This document shows positions 10,678 to 19,986 of a stretch of 24,527 nt of DNA, one piece after another. This stretch comes from Vermamoeba vermiformis. Taxonomy: Eukaryota; Tubulinea; Echinamoebida. The position numbers were made by a program, and so were the translations under genes. The stretch is from positions 1 to 24,527 of the forward strand of contig JBEWZL010000046.1 in assembly GCA_045837725.1 (NCBI GenBank), in the 5' to 3' direction. The first letter of the stretch is position 1. Every line of letters starts with the position of its first letter. A model generated the notes under the pieces. It saw only the letters and a program-made list of their open reading frames with translations, searched no databases and had not been told where the DNA came from.

Positions 10678-12124
10678 ATGAGCACCACAGCTAAGATGGA
10701 GAAGGCTCTTAAAGAGTCTCTTGCGGCCGTCGACTTCATCCGCGAGAAATGCGAAGCTGTCACGAAGATCGTCAAAAAATACAAGCTATTTGACGAGAAA
10801 TCAACGGCTGAGGTGTTAGAAGGAATATTTAGCCGCGTTGAAGATATAAAAGAACACTGGGACGAATACAAAGTGCATTTCGAGCGCAACGAAGAGTACC
10901 GCGCAAAATTCAAACCCGCTGCGAAAGCTATTATAAAAATGGCGGAGGTATTACGCAAGTGCAAGTTTGGTGGACAACAATATAGAGGAAGCAAAGAAGT
11001 TGGAAAGCTGGTAGACAAAATTGTTGTAAATTCTACGCCGATCCACTTTGTGCAAGGCAACACAACGGCACTGATTCCGGGCGCATCGGAAATATCTCCT
11101 GACGAGATTCAGATTGACCGCGAGATTGGTCAAGGATCTTTCGGTAATTTGGAAATTGCACGTGATCCCGCAAACTAATTCTTCTTATTTAGGCAAGGTC
11201 TATCTCGGTCTGTATAATGGAGCCACTGTTGCTCTTAAATACGCCACGACAATGCCTCCAGAAGAATTCAAACGAGGTACCGTCGGAGTAATTTGCTAAT
11301 TATTAAAATCCTAACGCACATTTAGAAATCAAAATTATGGCCAAGATCAAGCCGCATCCAAACATTATTCAGGTAATTTAATTTTTCGCCAATTAATTGC
11401 CATTTTCTCACTCATTTATGCAGTTGTACGGTTATTCGCACGATAAGAACACGAAATCACCAATTATTGTCCTCGAATACTGTCCCGACGGCAGTCTCGA
11501 AGAGTATCGCAAAAATCACGGCCCAGTTGACTCTAAAGCAATGAACAGTATGCTTCATGCCATTGCTCTGGGTCTTCATCACTTACACAACGCAAACATC
11601 GTCCATCGAGATCTGGGTGCCCGCAACATTTTGTTGAATAAGGGCGTGTGCAAGATTAGCGACTTTGGAATGTCAGGAAGTCAAAAAAATACCACAGGCA
11701 ATTCTGAAACAGTCGTCAAGGCGATGCCTATTCCCTGGATGGCTCCGGAAGTGCTTTCTGTGAAAAGAAAGGACTCCGGCATTCAAGTAACCGAATTTTC
11801 TACAAAATCAGACGTATGGAGCTTTGGCATGGTTGTTTATGGTAAGTTTGGCGTTAAAGAGTTCTTGTAGCGGTATTAAATTTGAAATTAGAACTCTTGA
11901 CTGGCAAACCTCCTCACCACGATCATGATCGACGCGAAGACCATGCATTGGCAGTGCGCATCATCAACGAAGGATTAACGCCTGAAATTCCAAGCGACTG
12001 CCCCGACCTATTGCGAGAGATCATGCAGAAATGTTGGCGCAAGGATCCGGCCGAGCGTCCCTCAATGAAAGAGATTGGCGCGATGCTCCAGCCCAGCAGT
12101 GCTCCTTCCTCGATGACTTTTTAA
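10678..12124 (+). CDS. Cytosolic TK/TKL-like protein kinase with N-terminal helical domain
   Basis: Exons: 10678-11143, 11193-11276, 11326-11372, 11424-11841 and 11892-12124, giving 415 residues; introns are 49-51 nt and an AATAAA is at 12158. Residues about 20-118 are a helical bundle-like domain (FIREKCEAV, KEHWDEYKVHFE, RKCKFGGQQYRGSKE) shared with the upstream zinc-ribbon protein. The kinase domain starts at IDREIGQGSFGKV, with VALK lysine 171, HRDLGARN (260-267), DFG (279-281), IPWMAPEVL, SDVWSFGMVVYEL and CWRKDPAERPSM, so all catalytic residues are present. HRD-x-x-ARN leans to tyrosine-kinase specificity, but the group between TK and TKL is not certain. It has no signal peptide or transmembrane helix. 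The N-terminal domain may mediate oligomerisation or partner binding, as helical domains do in MLKL-type kinases (analogy only). Confidence 0.9.
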
Positions 12125-12217
12125 CCTATTTATTCCCTTGTACTTCAATTCTTGCTGAATAAACACTCGTTTTCAAACTGTAGTTTTAGTTGTAGCTCTT
12201 TATCAATAATAACAACG

Positions 12218-12675
12218 TTAAGTCCGCGAGAGGAGTTCCATTTCCTTTTTGGCATTCTTTAAGCGAGTTCGTTGCAGTCCTAAACCGAGTCCAACGCCTA
12301 GGCCAATCGCCAAAGCAGCAGCGCCGGCAGCACCAACAGCTGCTCCAACCGTAGTTTGTTGTTGCAAGGTTAAGCCTAATTTAATAAATACTATTATGAG
12401 TAATCATAAAATACAATATTTAATACGCACCGCAAGAGCCCTCAGGCTGAATCACTTCCATTGTTCCATTTGGCGAGCCACACTGCATAAACGTCCAGCC
12501 GGATGCGCACGCACCTCCATTTTCACAAGGAAATACAATATTTGAGCCTCCACAGACCGTAATACCGGCACCTATTCGTTAGTTGTTAGATCGGAATAAA
12601 ATCGTGACAATTAACCGTACAAAATGTGCTAGCCACGCAAGTCAATACGAGCAATATAATTATGTCGGTCTTCAT
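12218..12675 (-). CDS. Small secreted or membrane protein with Gly-rich transmembrane helix
   Basis: Exons from high to low: 12675-12621, 12571-12431 and 12375-12218, giving 117 residues in consistent phase. A signal peptide (MKTDIIILLVLTCVAST) is followed by a short Cys-containing ectodomain with six or seven cysteines (VCGGSN, PCENGGACASGW, MQCGSPNG, EGSCG). A Gly/Ala-rich hydrophobic stretch (VGAAVGAAGAAALAIGLGVG) looks like a glycine-zipper transmembrane helix, with a short basic tail (QRTRLKNAKKEMELLSRT). This predicts a single-span surface protein able to pack helix to helix. It is convergent with the kinase gene. I do not recognise the family. The first donor (TTTT before GTACGG) is weak, so the signal peptide junction is the least secure point. 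Confidence 0.72.
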
Positions 12676-12711
12676 TGTAACGCAGTTGTTTGATTGTGGT
12701 AAATAAACCAT

Positions 12712-12762
12712 AATTCGCCTTGGCTATTGACATTTTCAAGTATTGCAGTTTCAAGGCGAATT
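12712..12762. promoter_or_regulatory. Inverted pair of the shared motif in a divergent promoter
   Basis: AATTCGCCTTG at 12712-12722 is matched perfectly by its reverse complement CAAGGCGAATT at 12752-12762, 29 nt apart. The pair sits between the minus-strand start at 12675 and the plus-strand start at 12888. GTCACGTG follows at 12764-12771. The arrangement suits a bidirectional promoter that binds a factor in both orientations. Confidence 0.55.
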
Positions 12763-12813
12763 GGTCACGTGCTGTGCAAAGGAAAAATTAAATAATACGG
12801 CGAAAGATTGCAT

Positions 12814-12828
12814 CTCCAATTCGCTTTT
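12814..12828 (+). promoter_or_regulatory. Shared 15-mer motif, copy upstream of zinc-knuckle LC protein
   Basis: Exact CTCCAATTCGCTTTT, 60 nt before the start codon at 12888, identical to 13868-13882 and to the reverse complement of 9501-9515. Confidence 0.6.
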
Positions 12829-12887
12829 TGAAATCAATCCATTATTGTAAATAAACATACCAACACCGATTGTACCAATATTTCATA

Positions 12888-13356
12888 ATGCCGAGGTGTC
12901 AAGCATGCAGTAAGCTATTCTTTCGTTCGCTTCAAATGATCTGATCGCGTTTGTCATAGAAAGAAAGTTCGATCAGGGGTCATTGCAATCGTCTTATTGT
13001 AAAGAATGTAAAGGAGCTCTTAAGGAAGGAAATTGGAAAGAATACGATCCTAATCGACCAAATCCAACGGTCAGTCTGATTTTGGAGACGAATTTGAGTT
13101 TTTAACGAATTTGAACCAGATCCAGACCGCACCACAACCACAAGTCCCCGTTGCAGCACCGATGACCACTACAGTGACTTACGTTCAAAATCAGCCGCCA
13201 ATGATGAACGCGATCCCAATGGGCATTCCTATTCAAACAATGCCATATCAGCAGCAGTATCAATACCCGCCGCAAAACAACGTCGTTGTTCAGCAAACAA
13301 ATGTTCAGCCGTACAACCCAATGCAATATTCTGGTTACCCACCGACATACCATTAA
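12888..13356 (+). CDS. Small zinc-knuckle protein with P/Q/Y-rich low-complexity tail
   Basis: Exons: 12888-12909, 12960-13069 and 13120-13356, giving 122 residues; both introns are 50 nt, and AATAAA is at 13403. The N-terminus has two CxxC pairs split by the first intron (MPRCQACK and YCKECKG), a likely treble-clef or ribbon-like zinc module. The remaining two thirds is low complexity, rich in Pro, Gln, Tyr, Asn and Met (QQQYQYPPQNNVVVQQ, NPMQYSGYPPTYH), similar to prion-like or condensate-forming tails. It is a plausible small adaptor. No enzyme domain is present. It resembles the zinc-ribbon adaptor at 9650 in design (zinc module plus disordered tail) and carries the same upstream 15-mer. 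Confidence 0.75.
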
Positions 13357-13867
13357 GCAGCAATTTCCTTTTGCAAGTTCGTATTTAAGACAGTGTAATA
13401 TTAATAAATTGAAACCAAGGTATCAGGATATCTAGGACGTTGAATCAACAATTTCATCTGTAGATCAAATTAATATTACGTAATAATTATCAGATAAATT
13501 CAGAATAATCCAACAATAATTTAAAAAAATCCGTAACTTACAATCACCAACTGAAGTCAATTACAGTCGAAGTAGCGTGAAGGCTCGTCGAAACCAGAAT
13601 TGCTTGCTTACTCCATTGTTGTACTTTGGCGGGTCCCTTACACCTTAATTAGTCTGTTGCATAATTATTTTCATGATTCTTTAGTACAGTTTGTTGTTGA
13701 CTGCAGGAAAGCAAATTAAATTGATCTGGACGAAAAAAGAACTCGAATAATCTCCCTTCCCTCGTGCTTCCTTATTGCTGCCGTGATTTAATTGTTCGTA
13801 ATCTTACTGCCCATGTTTTCCTTCCAGCTAAATATAGTACCAGCACGTGTTCAGATCTGGTGTCAAT
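13357..13867. other. Intergenic spacer, nothing further recognised
   Basis: Begins with the 3' end of the zinc-knuckle gene (AATAAA at 13403) and ends with the promoter region of the C1q-like gene. No coding, RNA or repeat signal was found in between. Confidence 0.5.
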
Positions 13868-13882
13868 CTCCAATTCGCTTTT
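13868..13882 (+). promoter_or_regulatory. Shared 15-mer motif, copy upstream of C1q-like gene
   Basis: Exact CTCCAATTCGCTTTT, 53 nt before the start codon at 13935. It is followed by repeated CTTTTC/ACTTTTC tracts that may be part of the core promoter. Confidence 0.6.
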
Positions 13883-13934
13883 CGCTTTTCACTTTTCACT
13901 TGAAAGCCAGTGAATTAAATCATTTGTCGCACAC

Positions 13935-15094
13935 ATGGAATTAATAAACACACTACGCTTTGGATCCATTGCTGCACTCTTGGTACTAAATGTTATTGTA
14001 AGCCAGATATTTCACGGTCAAATAACATCTGACCAATTTCCATTAGCTGATCGGTGCTCAGCAATGTAGCAACGGTGATTTCATAGTAACCAACGGCCAA
14101 GAGACTCTGCTCAAGATTACTGCGGCAAACGAAGTGTTCACTTGCGATCGAATCAACATCTGCGAAAAAATTAACAACGGTCTTCAAACACTTTCTCTAT
14201 CTTCTGATGGTACTCTATCCGTTAGCAATGGAAATAGCATTTCATTGCCTGATTCAAGTGCAACTAATGAAATCCAGACGTTGTCGATCACGAGCGGCGT
14301 GCTTACAATCTCCGGTGGAAACTCGATTCAACTGCCAGATAATAGCCCAACTAATGAGCTGCAGAATCTAAATTTGGATTCAAATGGCAACTTGGAAATC
14401 AGTGATGGAAACTCTGTTAAACTACCGGATTTCAGTTCAACTAATGAGATCCAGTCTCTCTCTCTCGATGGAACAGGCTTACTATCAATATCTGGCGCAA
14501 ATTCAGTTCAATTGCTTGATACGAGTGCAACAAACGAGCTGCAAACAATTTCTGTATCCAATGGCCAGTTATCGATTTCGAACGGGAACACTGCTGATTT
14601 ATCAGGGCTGAGGACCAACCTGAAGTTCCTTGGATTCTCAGTTAGCATACCTGCAGGTACTCAGAAGACAGGTGGCGAGTCTGTGATTCCCTTCAGTAAT
14701 GTTGAGTGGATTACCTTTCCATCGAATTCGTTTAACACGGCGACAAGTAAGATAACGCGCGTGCTGTTGTGCACAAACTAACTTCCTTTTAGGTACTTTT
14801 TACCCACCTCTTTATGGTTATTATCGTTTTACTGTCCGCCTTTACTCCCCGACCATAAGTGCATCCACTGTCCGAGTGCAACTCTATTGGAAAGTTAATA
14901 CCTCATTGACGATACAGGGACTTTGCGGTAGTCATTTAAGCAACGTTGGAGACTCAGTTTTTCCAAGTTGTAGTCATATCCTTAGCCTGAAAGCAACCGA
15001 TGCTGTTAACGTTATGTTGGGTTCTGACGCTGCCTTTACGTTTGGAAGTACAGTATCAGAATGTCAATGGCAAGCAGAGTTTTTAGGTACTTAA
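13935..15094 (+). CDS. Secreted C1q/TNF-like protein with tandem bacterial-type beta repeats
   Basis: Exons: 13935-13997, 14047-14746 and 14793-15094, giving 354 residues; introns are 49 and 46 nt and AATAAA is at 15123. A signal peptide (MELINTLRFGSIAALLVLN) leads a short Cys-containing segment, then five repeats of about 30 residues (about 60-195) of the type TNEIQTLSIS.G.L.ISGGNSIQLPD. This pattern is known to me from Bacteroidota surface proteins and phage or algal-virus fibres. The C-terminal 150 residues (FSVSIPAG, YGYYRFTVRLYSP, VQLYWKVN, LSLKATDAVNVML, ending CQWQAEFLGT) have the strand pattern and hydrophobic end of a C1q-like jelly roll, which usually trimerises. Together this describes a secreted trimeric, fibre-like ligand or adhesin. 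The C1q call rests on pattern, not a computed fold. Confidence 0.82.
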
Positions 15095-15183
15095 AGACAG
15101 TCCAACATGAGCGCAAAACCCAAATAAATTGGATTTTTAACAATTTTATTAGATGATCTCTGTAGCAGGTCTTTTGTTTGATC

Positions 15184-15315
15184 ACTAATTCTCACAAGGG
15201 ACTTTTGGTCAACGATACTGAGTACCGCGTGCAACAGGCGACGTTCAAACAAAAAACAATCGCTACGCAACGAGGCAATTCCGTTGAACTGTATATTCGA
15301 GACAAGCGGAAATGA
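15184..15315 (+). other. Coding-like remnant downstream of the C1q-like gene
   Basis: An open stretch of about 43 codons without a start reads KGLLVNDTEYRVQQATFKQ and later TQRGNSVELYIRDKRK before a TGA. The amino-acid mix looks protein-like, but no exon upstream could be attached with confidence. It may be the tail of a decayed gene, or an extension related to the C1q-like gene. Confidence 0.25.
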
Positions 15316-15367
15316 ACTAATTTAACAAAGAAGCTGATCAGCGGAGTTGACTACGTTTATGAACACA

Positions 15368-16621
15368 CTAATCAAGGCCCTCGTCGCCTTTACGCTCGTC
15401 AAATCGTCGCTCGAACTCGTGTTTCTCCTGATTGAGATCATTGTACGATGATAGTGAGATGCTGTAGAGCGTGTCTTTCGTGTTCTCATCGCCTAAATAC
15501 ACATTAGAGCAGGACACTAAGAGTAGGCGATATGAACAGCACGTACCGACTGTGAAGTTGAAATCGAGCTTGATCATGTACAGGATGTCTGAGGCCTCTC
15601 TAACAACCATCTCGAGTGAGGCCGTAAAACACATCTCGCCTTGAAACTCAGTTTTGTGCGGCACTTCGCTGACTTTGTAATTTCCAAACGTCTTTTTGCA
15701 CCACTGTTTGTATTCGTGAAAGGATTTGTCCCAAGTGAGACCTTTCTCTTCCCACTCTCTAAACGTAAAATTAGCCCACGAATAACTCGAGAACGGGTAT
15801 AGTTAAATTATCATGGAAAATATTATTAATTGATTTAGTAAATGTTTTTAAAAGGCGAATGGACGTACGCAGGAATAATGTAGATGCCGCGACAAATGTA
15901 CATTGAAGTAAACATATTGTTATCGCTGTGCACCCAAAAGTTGACCTCGTTAACTTCTACATAGCGCGACGAGCCTGAGGTGCGTGCTTGAGCACCTTTA
16001 GCAGCGCAGAGTTGGGGATGTGAAGTTTTGCCGATGGTAAAGTTAAACAACGGGAAGAGCTTTGTTGCTAGGATTGGTGTTAGTATAGTACACGTTATTT
16101 ATTATGATGGTCGTATTAAATCTTAAAATTTCAAATTGTCGTTGAGTGGAATTCCAAACCCAAGTAAATTAACCGATTAGTTAATTACAAAAATGTAATT
16201 TATCGGGACTTCTAGCCAACAAATATTAACGCGTAAAAATCTTTTATAATAACTCACTGCTGGCCCAATAAAATTTCTTCCACGAGAGATGCTCAGGTTT
16301 TGGTTCGTCTTTGAATTTGAACGCGCATTTACGCTTCCATATATCGCTATCTTCGCTCGTAAAGTGATATAGCAATCTTGACACGCCTGGTACTATTTTT
16401 GCAAGAGTTTTATCTTCCACCAGGAACAAGATCTCGTTCCACAGTTCGAGTGGAAGCATATCCAACTCCTCGCTACTGTCGGGATATGAAATGGGAATTT
16501 TTTCGTACTTATTGGATGCGTTTAAGTTCAATCCTCCCAACGTGTTGCTGATCATGGTTTGAATGTTATCAGCCACACGCCTATCGAGGTCAGCGTTTTT
16601 AGGCTTAATAGAGTTGCCCAT
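15368..16621 (-). CDS. F-box protein with uncharacterised C-terminal domain
   Basis: Exons from high to low: 16621-16258, 16067-15869, 15758-15547 and 15492-15368, giving 299 residues in consistent phase; introns are 190, 110 and 54 nt. Residues about 52-100 match an F-box (LDMLPLELWNEILFLVEDKT, then SRLLYHFTSEDSDIWKRKC), the module that binds Skp1 in SCF ubiquitin ligases. A conserved-looking SWKKFYW follows. The C-terminal 180 residues (NEVNFWVHSDNNMFTSMYI, WDKSFHEYKQWCKKTFGNY) should recognise substrate, but no WD40, LRR or Kelch repeats are present and I do not recognise the fold. The protein starts MGNSIK; Gly2 could be myristoylated, though position 6 is Lys rather than Ser/Thr. The tail is highly charged. 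Confidence 0.82.
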
Positions 16622-17289
16622 ATTAACATAAAAATATCAATTAATATATATTTTGTGGTTGTGGTCGATACAAAACAGACAAAACAATGACTGATCAAAA
16701 AAATCGACGACTTAGCGTCTGGCCTGGGGTCTTTAACCAAGGCGACTCGAAAGTTTCAAACGACTTCCTATCAGTTATCGACGGGTGAAAGCTTGGCGGT
16801 TTTGCACGAGGGAGACAAGAGATGGTCACATTCTTCTTCATTTATCGTGAGAATCTGAGTAGCACAAAAGATACAACAATGATAAATGGGCCAAACATGG
16901 TTCAAAAAATATCTACGATAATTTGGCGCTTTAGGTTGCTTGACTGAGGAGAAGTTAAGATGTGTGCGGAGGTTAGGGCATCCAGCTAAAATCCTGAGGT
17001 AGATTTTAATGATTTTAATTAATTATATTCCAAATTACATTGTAGCCAGTTTATTTTACGGAGATTTGAAGGTTTCGTCCCTAAAATCATTATTTGCTTG
17101 TAATAATTGTTAATTATTAACAGTAATTTACATATGAATTACACATTAGACTTCTTAATCTTATTTAAATCAGCGTAAGGAGAAGTAGATTAAATTTCTT
17201 TAAAATATCTGCCGTCTTCGAAGAGGGTTGTTGCTCGGTGACAATTATTTTAAAAACTAACACTTAGAACAGAAGCACGACGAGCAATA
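16622..17289. other. Divergent intergenic region
   Basis: Lies between the minus-strand F-box gene and the plus-strand GH30 gene and presumably holds both promoters. It is AT-rich, with no convincing ORF, RNA or repeat, and no copy of the 15-mer promoter motif was seen. Confidence 0.5.
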
Positions 17290-19134
17290 ATGGAAAGCGG
17301 TGAGCTTTTCGGACAGCAACATTTCGGCAGTGGAATAAATACCGATCTATTACACTACGTAAGTACAATACTCGTTATTCAGCCAACTCCATTAGTATTT
17401 AAATTATAGTATTTTAAATTCGGTGGAAATTGACAGGCAAAAAATTTCTACGCGACTGCAGTAAAGGCTTTTGCCGAAGGAGATATAGATGCTATTAATA
17501 ATGAAGAAAATATCAGTAAGTAATTATTTCGTATTCAATTACGTTAAACACAAATTTACAACCCGAATCCAGATTCGCAATAAATTTAACTCACTTGTCG
17601 CTCAATTAACCTTAGCGAATTACTAGGCGCCGACGACACGAGCACCAATCAAGGTCAAGATAGCACTGTAATTTCAATCGACTTGTCAAAGCAGCACCAA
17701 ACAATAGAGAATTTTGGCGCATCTGACGCGTGGTCGTGTCAATTCGTTGGTCACTGGCCCGATGCCAAGAGAACAGCCATGGCAGATCTGCTGTTTAGCC
17801 TGGAGACTACTTCCATAGGCCAACCTAGCGGCATCGGCCTCTCATTATGGAGGTTCAATCTTGGAGCTGGAAGTGCGCAGCAAGGCGACAACAGCGGAAT
17901 AACTGACGAGTGGCGCAGAGCCGAGTCATTCATCGGCAAGAACGACGAGTATGAATGGGACCTGCAGGTCGGTCAAATGTGGTTCTTAAAGGCTGCCAAA
18001 GATCGCGGCGTCGAGAAGTTTTTGGCATTTTGCAACAGCCCTCTCGTTAGCTTAACTAAAAATGGAAAAGCGTTTGCAACAGCAGGCCAACCGAATTTGG
18101 CAAAAGAGAACTTCGACGCGTTTGCGGATTACTTGGTGAATGTCGTGAAGGGCGTCAAGAACAAATTTGGGGTGACATTCGATTACCTTAGTCCCGCGAA
18201 TGAGCCGCAATGGGATTGGGGTGGTGGACAAGAAGGCACGCCGTTCACAAACGAAGACATTACGGGCATTGTCACCGCACTCGACGCGGCTATCACACGC
18301 GAGCAGATCGCAACTAAAATCACCATCGTGGAAGCAGGCCAATACAACTTTCTATATTCAGCGCACGGCAAGCCTCGCAGGGGCAACCAAATCGATGCGT
18401 TTTTCACGCCTGGCCCTGTGTTCATTGGAGATTTGCCCTCAGTCGAACAAGTCATCATGGGCCACGGCTATTTCACGACATCACCGTACAATGCAGCAGT
18501 TCAAGTGCGAAGAAAGCTGCATCACAAAGTAAAACAAGTGAATGGCTTGAGACTGTGGCAGTCAGAGTATTGCATTTTAGGCGATAACAATGGCGAAATC
18601 AACGGCAGTCATCGAGATCTTGGCATCAAACCTGCAATCTACCTCGCACGCGTGATTCACAACGATCTCGTCAATGCAAATGCCTCAGCGTGGCATTGGT
18701 GGACAGCGATATCAGCCTATGACTACAAAGACGGGTTGATTTACGTCGACAAGAACAAAACGGATGGCAATTTTGAAGCGAGCAAAATGTTGTGGGCCCT
18801 AGGAAACTTTAGCCGATTCATTCGCCCAGGCGCAGTGCGTGTATCGACAACGATGTCAAATCAATCTGATGTGTTGTCCTCTGCATTCGTGAACAAGACA
18901 GGCGAGTTGGTTGTTGTGCTGATTAATCCGACTTTGAAAACCAAAGAAGTGAAACTCAATTTGACTGGTGCGACATTTCAATCAGCGACTGCGTACGTCA
19001 CATCTAGCAGTACGGATCTGTATCCATTTGCGATTTCAAACTCAGCTGAGCCAATGCATTTAGAGGCCCTTAGCATCACTACAGTTGTGTCAAAATTAAC
19101 ATTGCCGAGCTCATACCGGTGTTGTTTGCTGTAA
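17290..19134 (+). CDS. Glycoside hydrolase family 30 enzyme
   Basis: Exons: 17290-17358, 17437-17515 and 17627-19134, giving 551 residues; AATAAA is at about 19140. Residues from about 63 to 460 are a GH30 TIM barrel: ENFGASDAWSCQFVG at the first strand, the acid/base Glu242 in SPANEPQWDW, and the nucleophile Glu363 in LWQSEYCIL, with HWWTAISAYDY downstream. A beta-sandwich follows (SSAFVNKTGELVVVLINP). GH30 enzymes cleave beta-linked glycans or glucosylceramide; the GASDAW and WDW motifs recall bacterial endo-beta-1,6-galactanase-like members (subfamily inferred). The 60-residue N-terminus (LHYAKNFYATAVKAFAEGD) is not a signal peptide, so a cytosolic location or an unusual N-terminal module is implied. 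Both introns fall in this added region; the catalytic domain is a single exon. Confidence 0.9.
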
Positions 19135-19505
19135 AAAAAAATAAATCTTTGATAAATGTAGATCAAACAAGAAGACCTCAACTACCGAGGCGTAAGGACT
19201 TATAATTAAGCAAGCCGAACAAGTGCTTAAACTCGCACGTGGCAGCCTGTTGACGTCAATGCTGCGTAAAAAAGAAATCTTAGTGACGTGGCGGTCTTTC
19301 TTTTTTCGCAAACAACAGTATTTATGTTTCGCCCAGCGTCATATTTATAAAAACAGGCTTACTTCCGCACATCTGGTAAGTTATTTTTGATCAAAATTTA
19401 AATTATAATTTTTGAAACGAGATATCCATTAACATTATTGCCCTTGTTGCCTGCTAATATTAATTGACGCTAATAACTTTATTTACGATTTTTTGCGCAG
19501 TGATT

Positions 19506-19742
19506 ATGGCAGCATCCGTTTTTCGAAGTTTGGTAACGAAAATGAGAGCTGTCGTGTATTATCAATATGGCAATTGGGAACAGCTCCAGCTAAAAACTGA
19601 TGTACTCAAGCCACATCCAGTCAATGATGAGGTTCTTATCCGCGTTCGCGCAGTGCCCTCAACCATTCTGACTGGGAATTTCTTACCGGATCTCCCGCTT
19701 ATGTCCGCATGTGGGGCCTCACACGACCAAGTAGACTTTTAG
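19506..19742 (+). pseudogene. Truncated medium-chain dehydrogenase/reductase (quinone-reductase-like) gene
   Basis: The frame opens MAASVFRSLVTKMRAVVYYQ and continues YGNWEQLQL, then NDEVLIRVRA, the N-terminal GroES-like signature of zinc-independent MDR enzymes such as NADPH:quinone reductase. A full protein is about 330 residues; here similarity fades after about residue 60 and the frame ends in TAG at 19740-19742, at the first base of a TTAGGG tract. An intron in the 5' leader (about 19376-19500, GTAAGT...GCGCAG) is plausible. No continuation of the gene was found to the right. It looks like a gene cut by chromosome breakage and telomere addition, or by an assembly join. Confidence 0.62.
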
Positions 19743-19756
19743 GGTTAGGGTTAGGG
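19737..19756 (+). repeat. Short TTAGGG telomere-type tract 1
   Basis: TTTTAGGG followed by two further TTAGGG units on the plus strand, immediately after the truncated dehydrogenase. The orientation is the one expected for a telomere capping the sequence to its left. Confidence 0.8.
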
Positions 19757-19774
19757 CTTATGCTTCGCTTTTCA

Positions 19775-19905
19775 GGCCCCTGGATCTCTGACGAAATTTC
19801 ACCGAAATTTCCGGGAGTTGTTCCATGCAGCGAGGGCCGAAGGCCCGAGCGCATAGCACCAAGTCCCATTACATTTGGTGATAGTGATGCAGAGATACAG
19901 GGGCT
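19775..19905. repeat. 131-bp imperfect palindrome between telomere tracts
   Basis: The outer arms GGCCCCTGGATCTCTG (19775-19790) and CAGAGATACAGGGGCT (19890-19905) are near-perfect reverse complements, and the centre GGGCCGAAGGCCC (19834-19846) folds at 19840, the exact midpoint of the arms. The intervening sequence pairs partly all the way in. It would form one long hairpin with a GAA loop. It is GC- and CpG-rich. It could be a foldback element or a subtelomeric structural sequence. Confidence 0.7.
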
Positions 19906-19986
19906 CGAAGTAGCTGCGGCGCCAGCGTCGTAATGCCGCAATGCCGCAGGCAAATCACCGTTCCCGACACTTTTCGGTTAATTCTC

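Noticed and set aside
13102-13353. Minus-strand 83-codon ORF rich in Trp, His, Leu and Arg
   Set aside because: It is the antisense shadow of the P/Q/Y-rich tail of the zinc-knuckle gene.
16981-17100. Interstitial telomere-like GGTTAGGG at about 16972
   Set aside because: A single GGTTAGGGC occurrence without tandem units is expected by chance.
18200-18532. Second ORF overlapping the GH30 gene, and several minus-strand ORFs there
   Set aside because: They are shadows of the strongly supported GH30 frame and have no independent signals.
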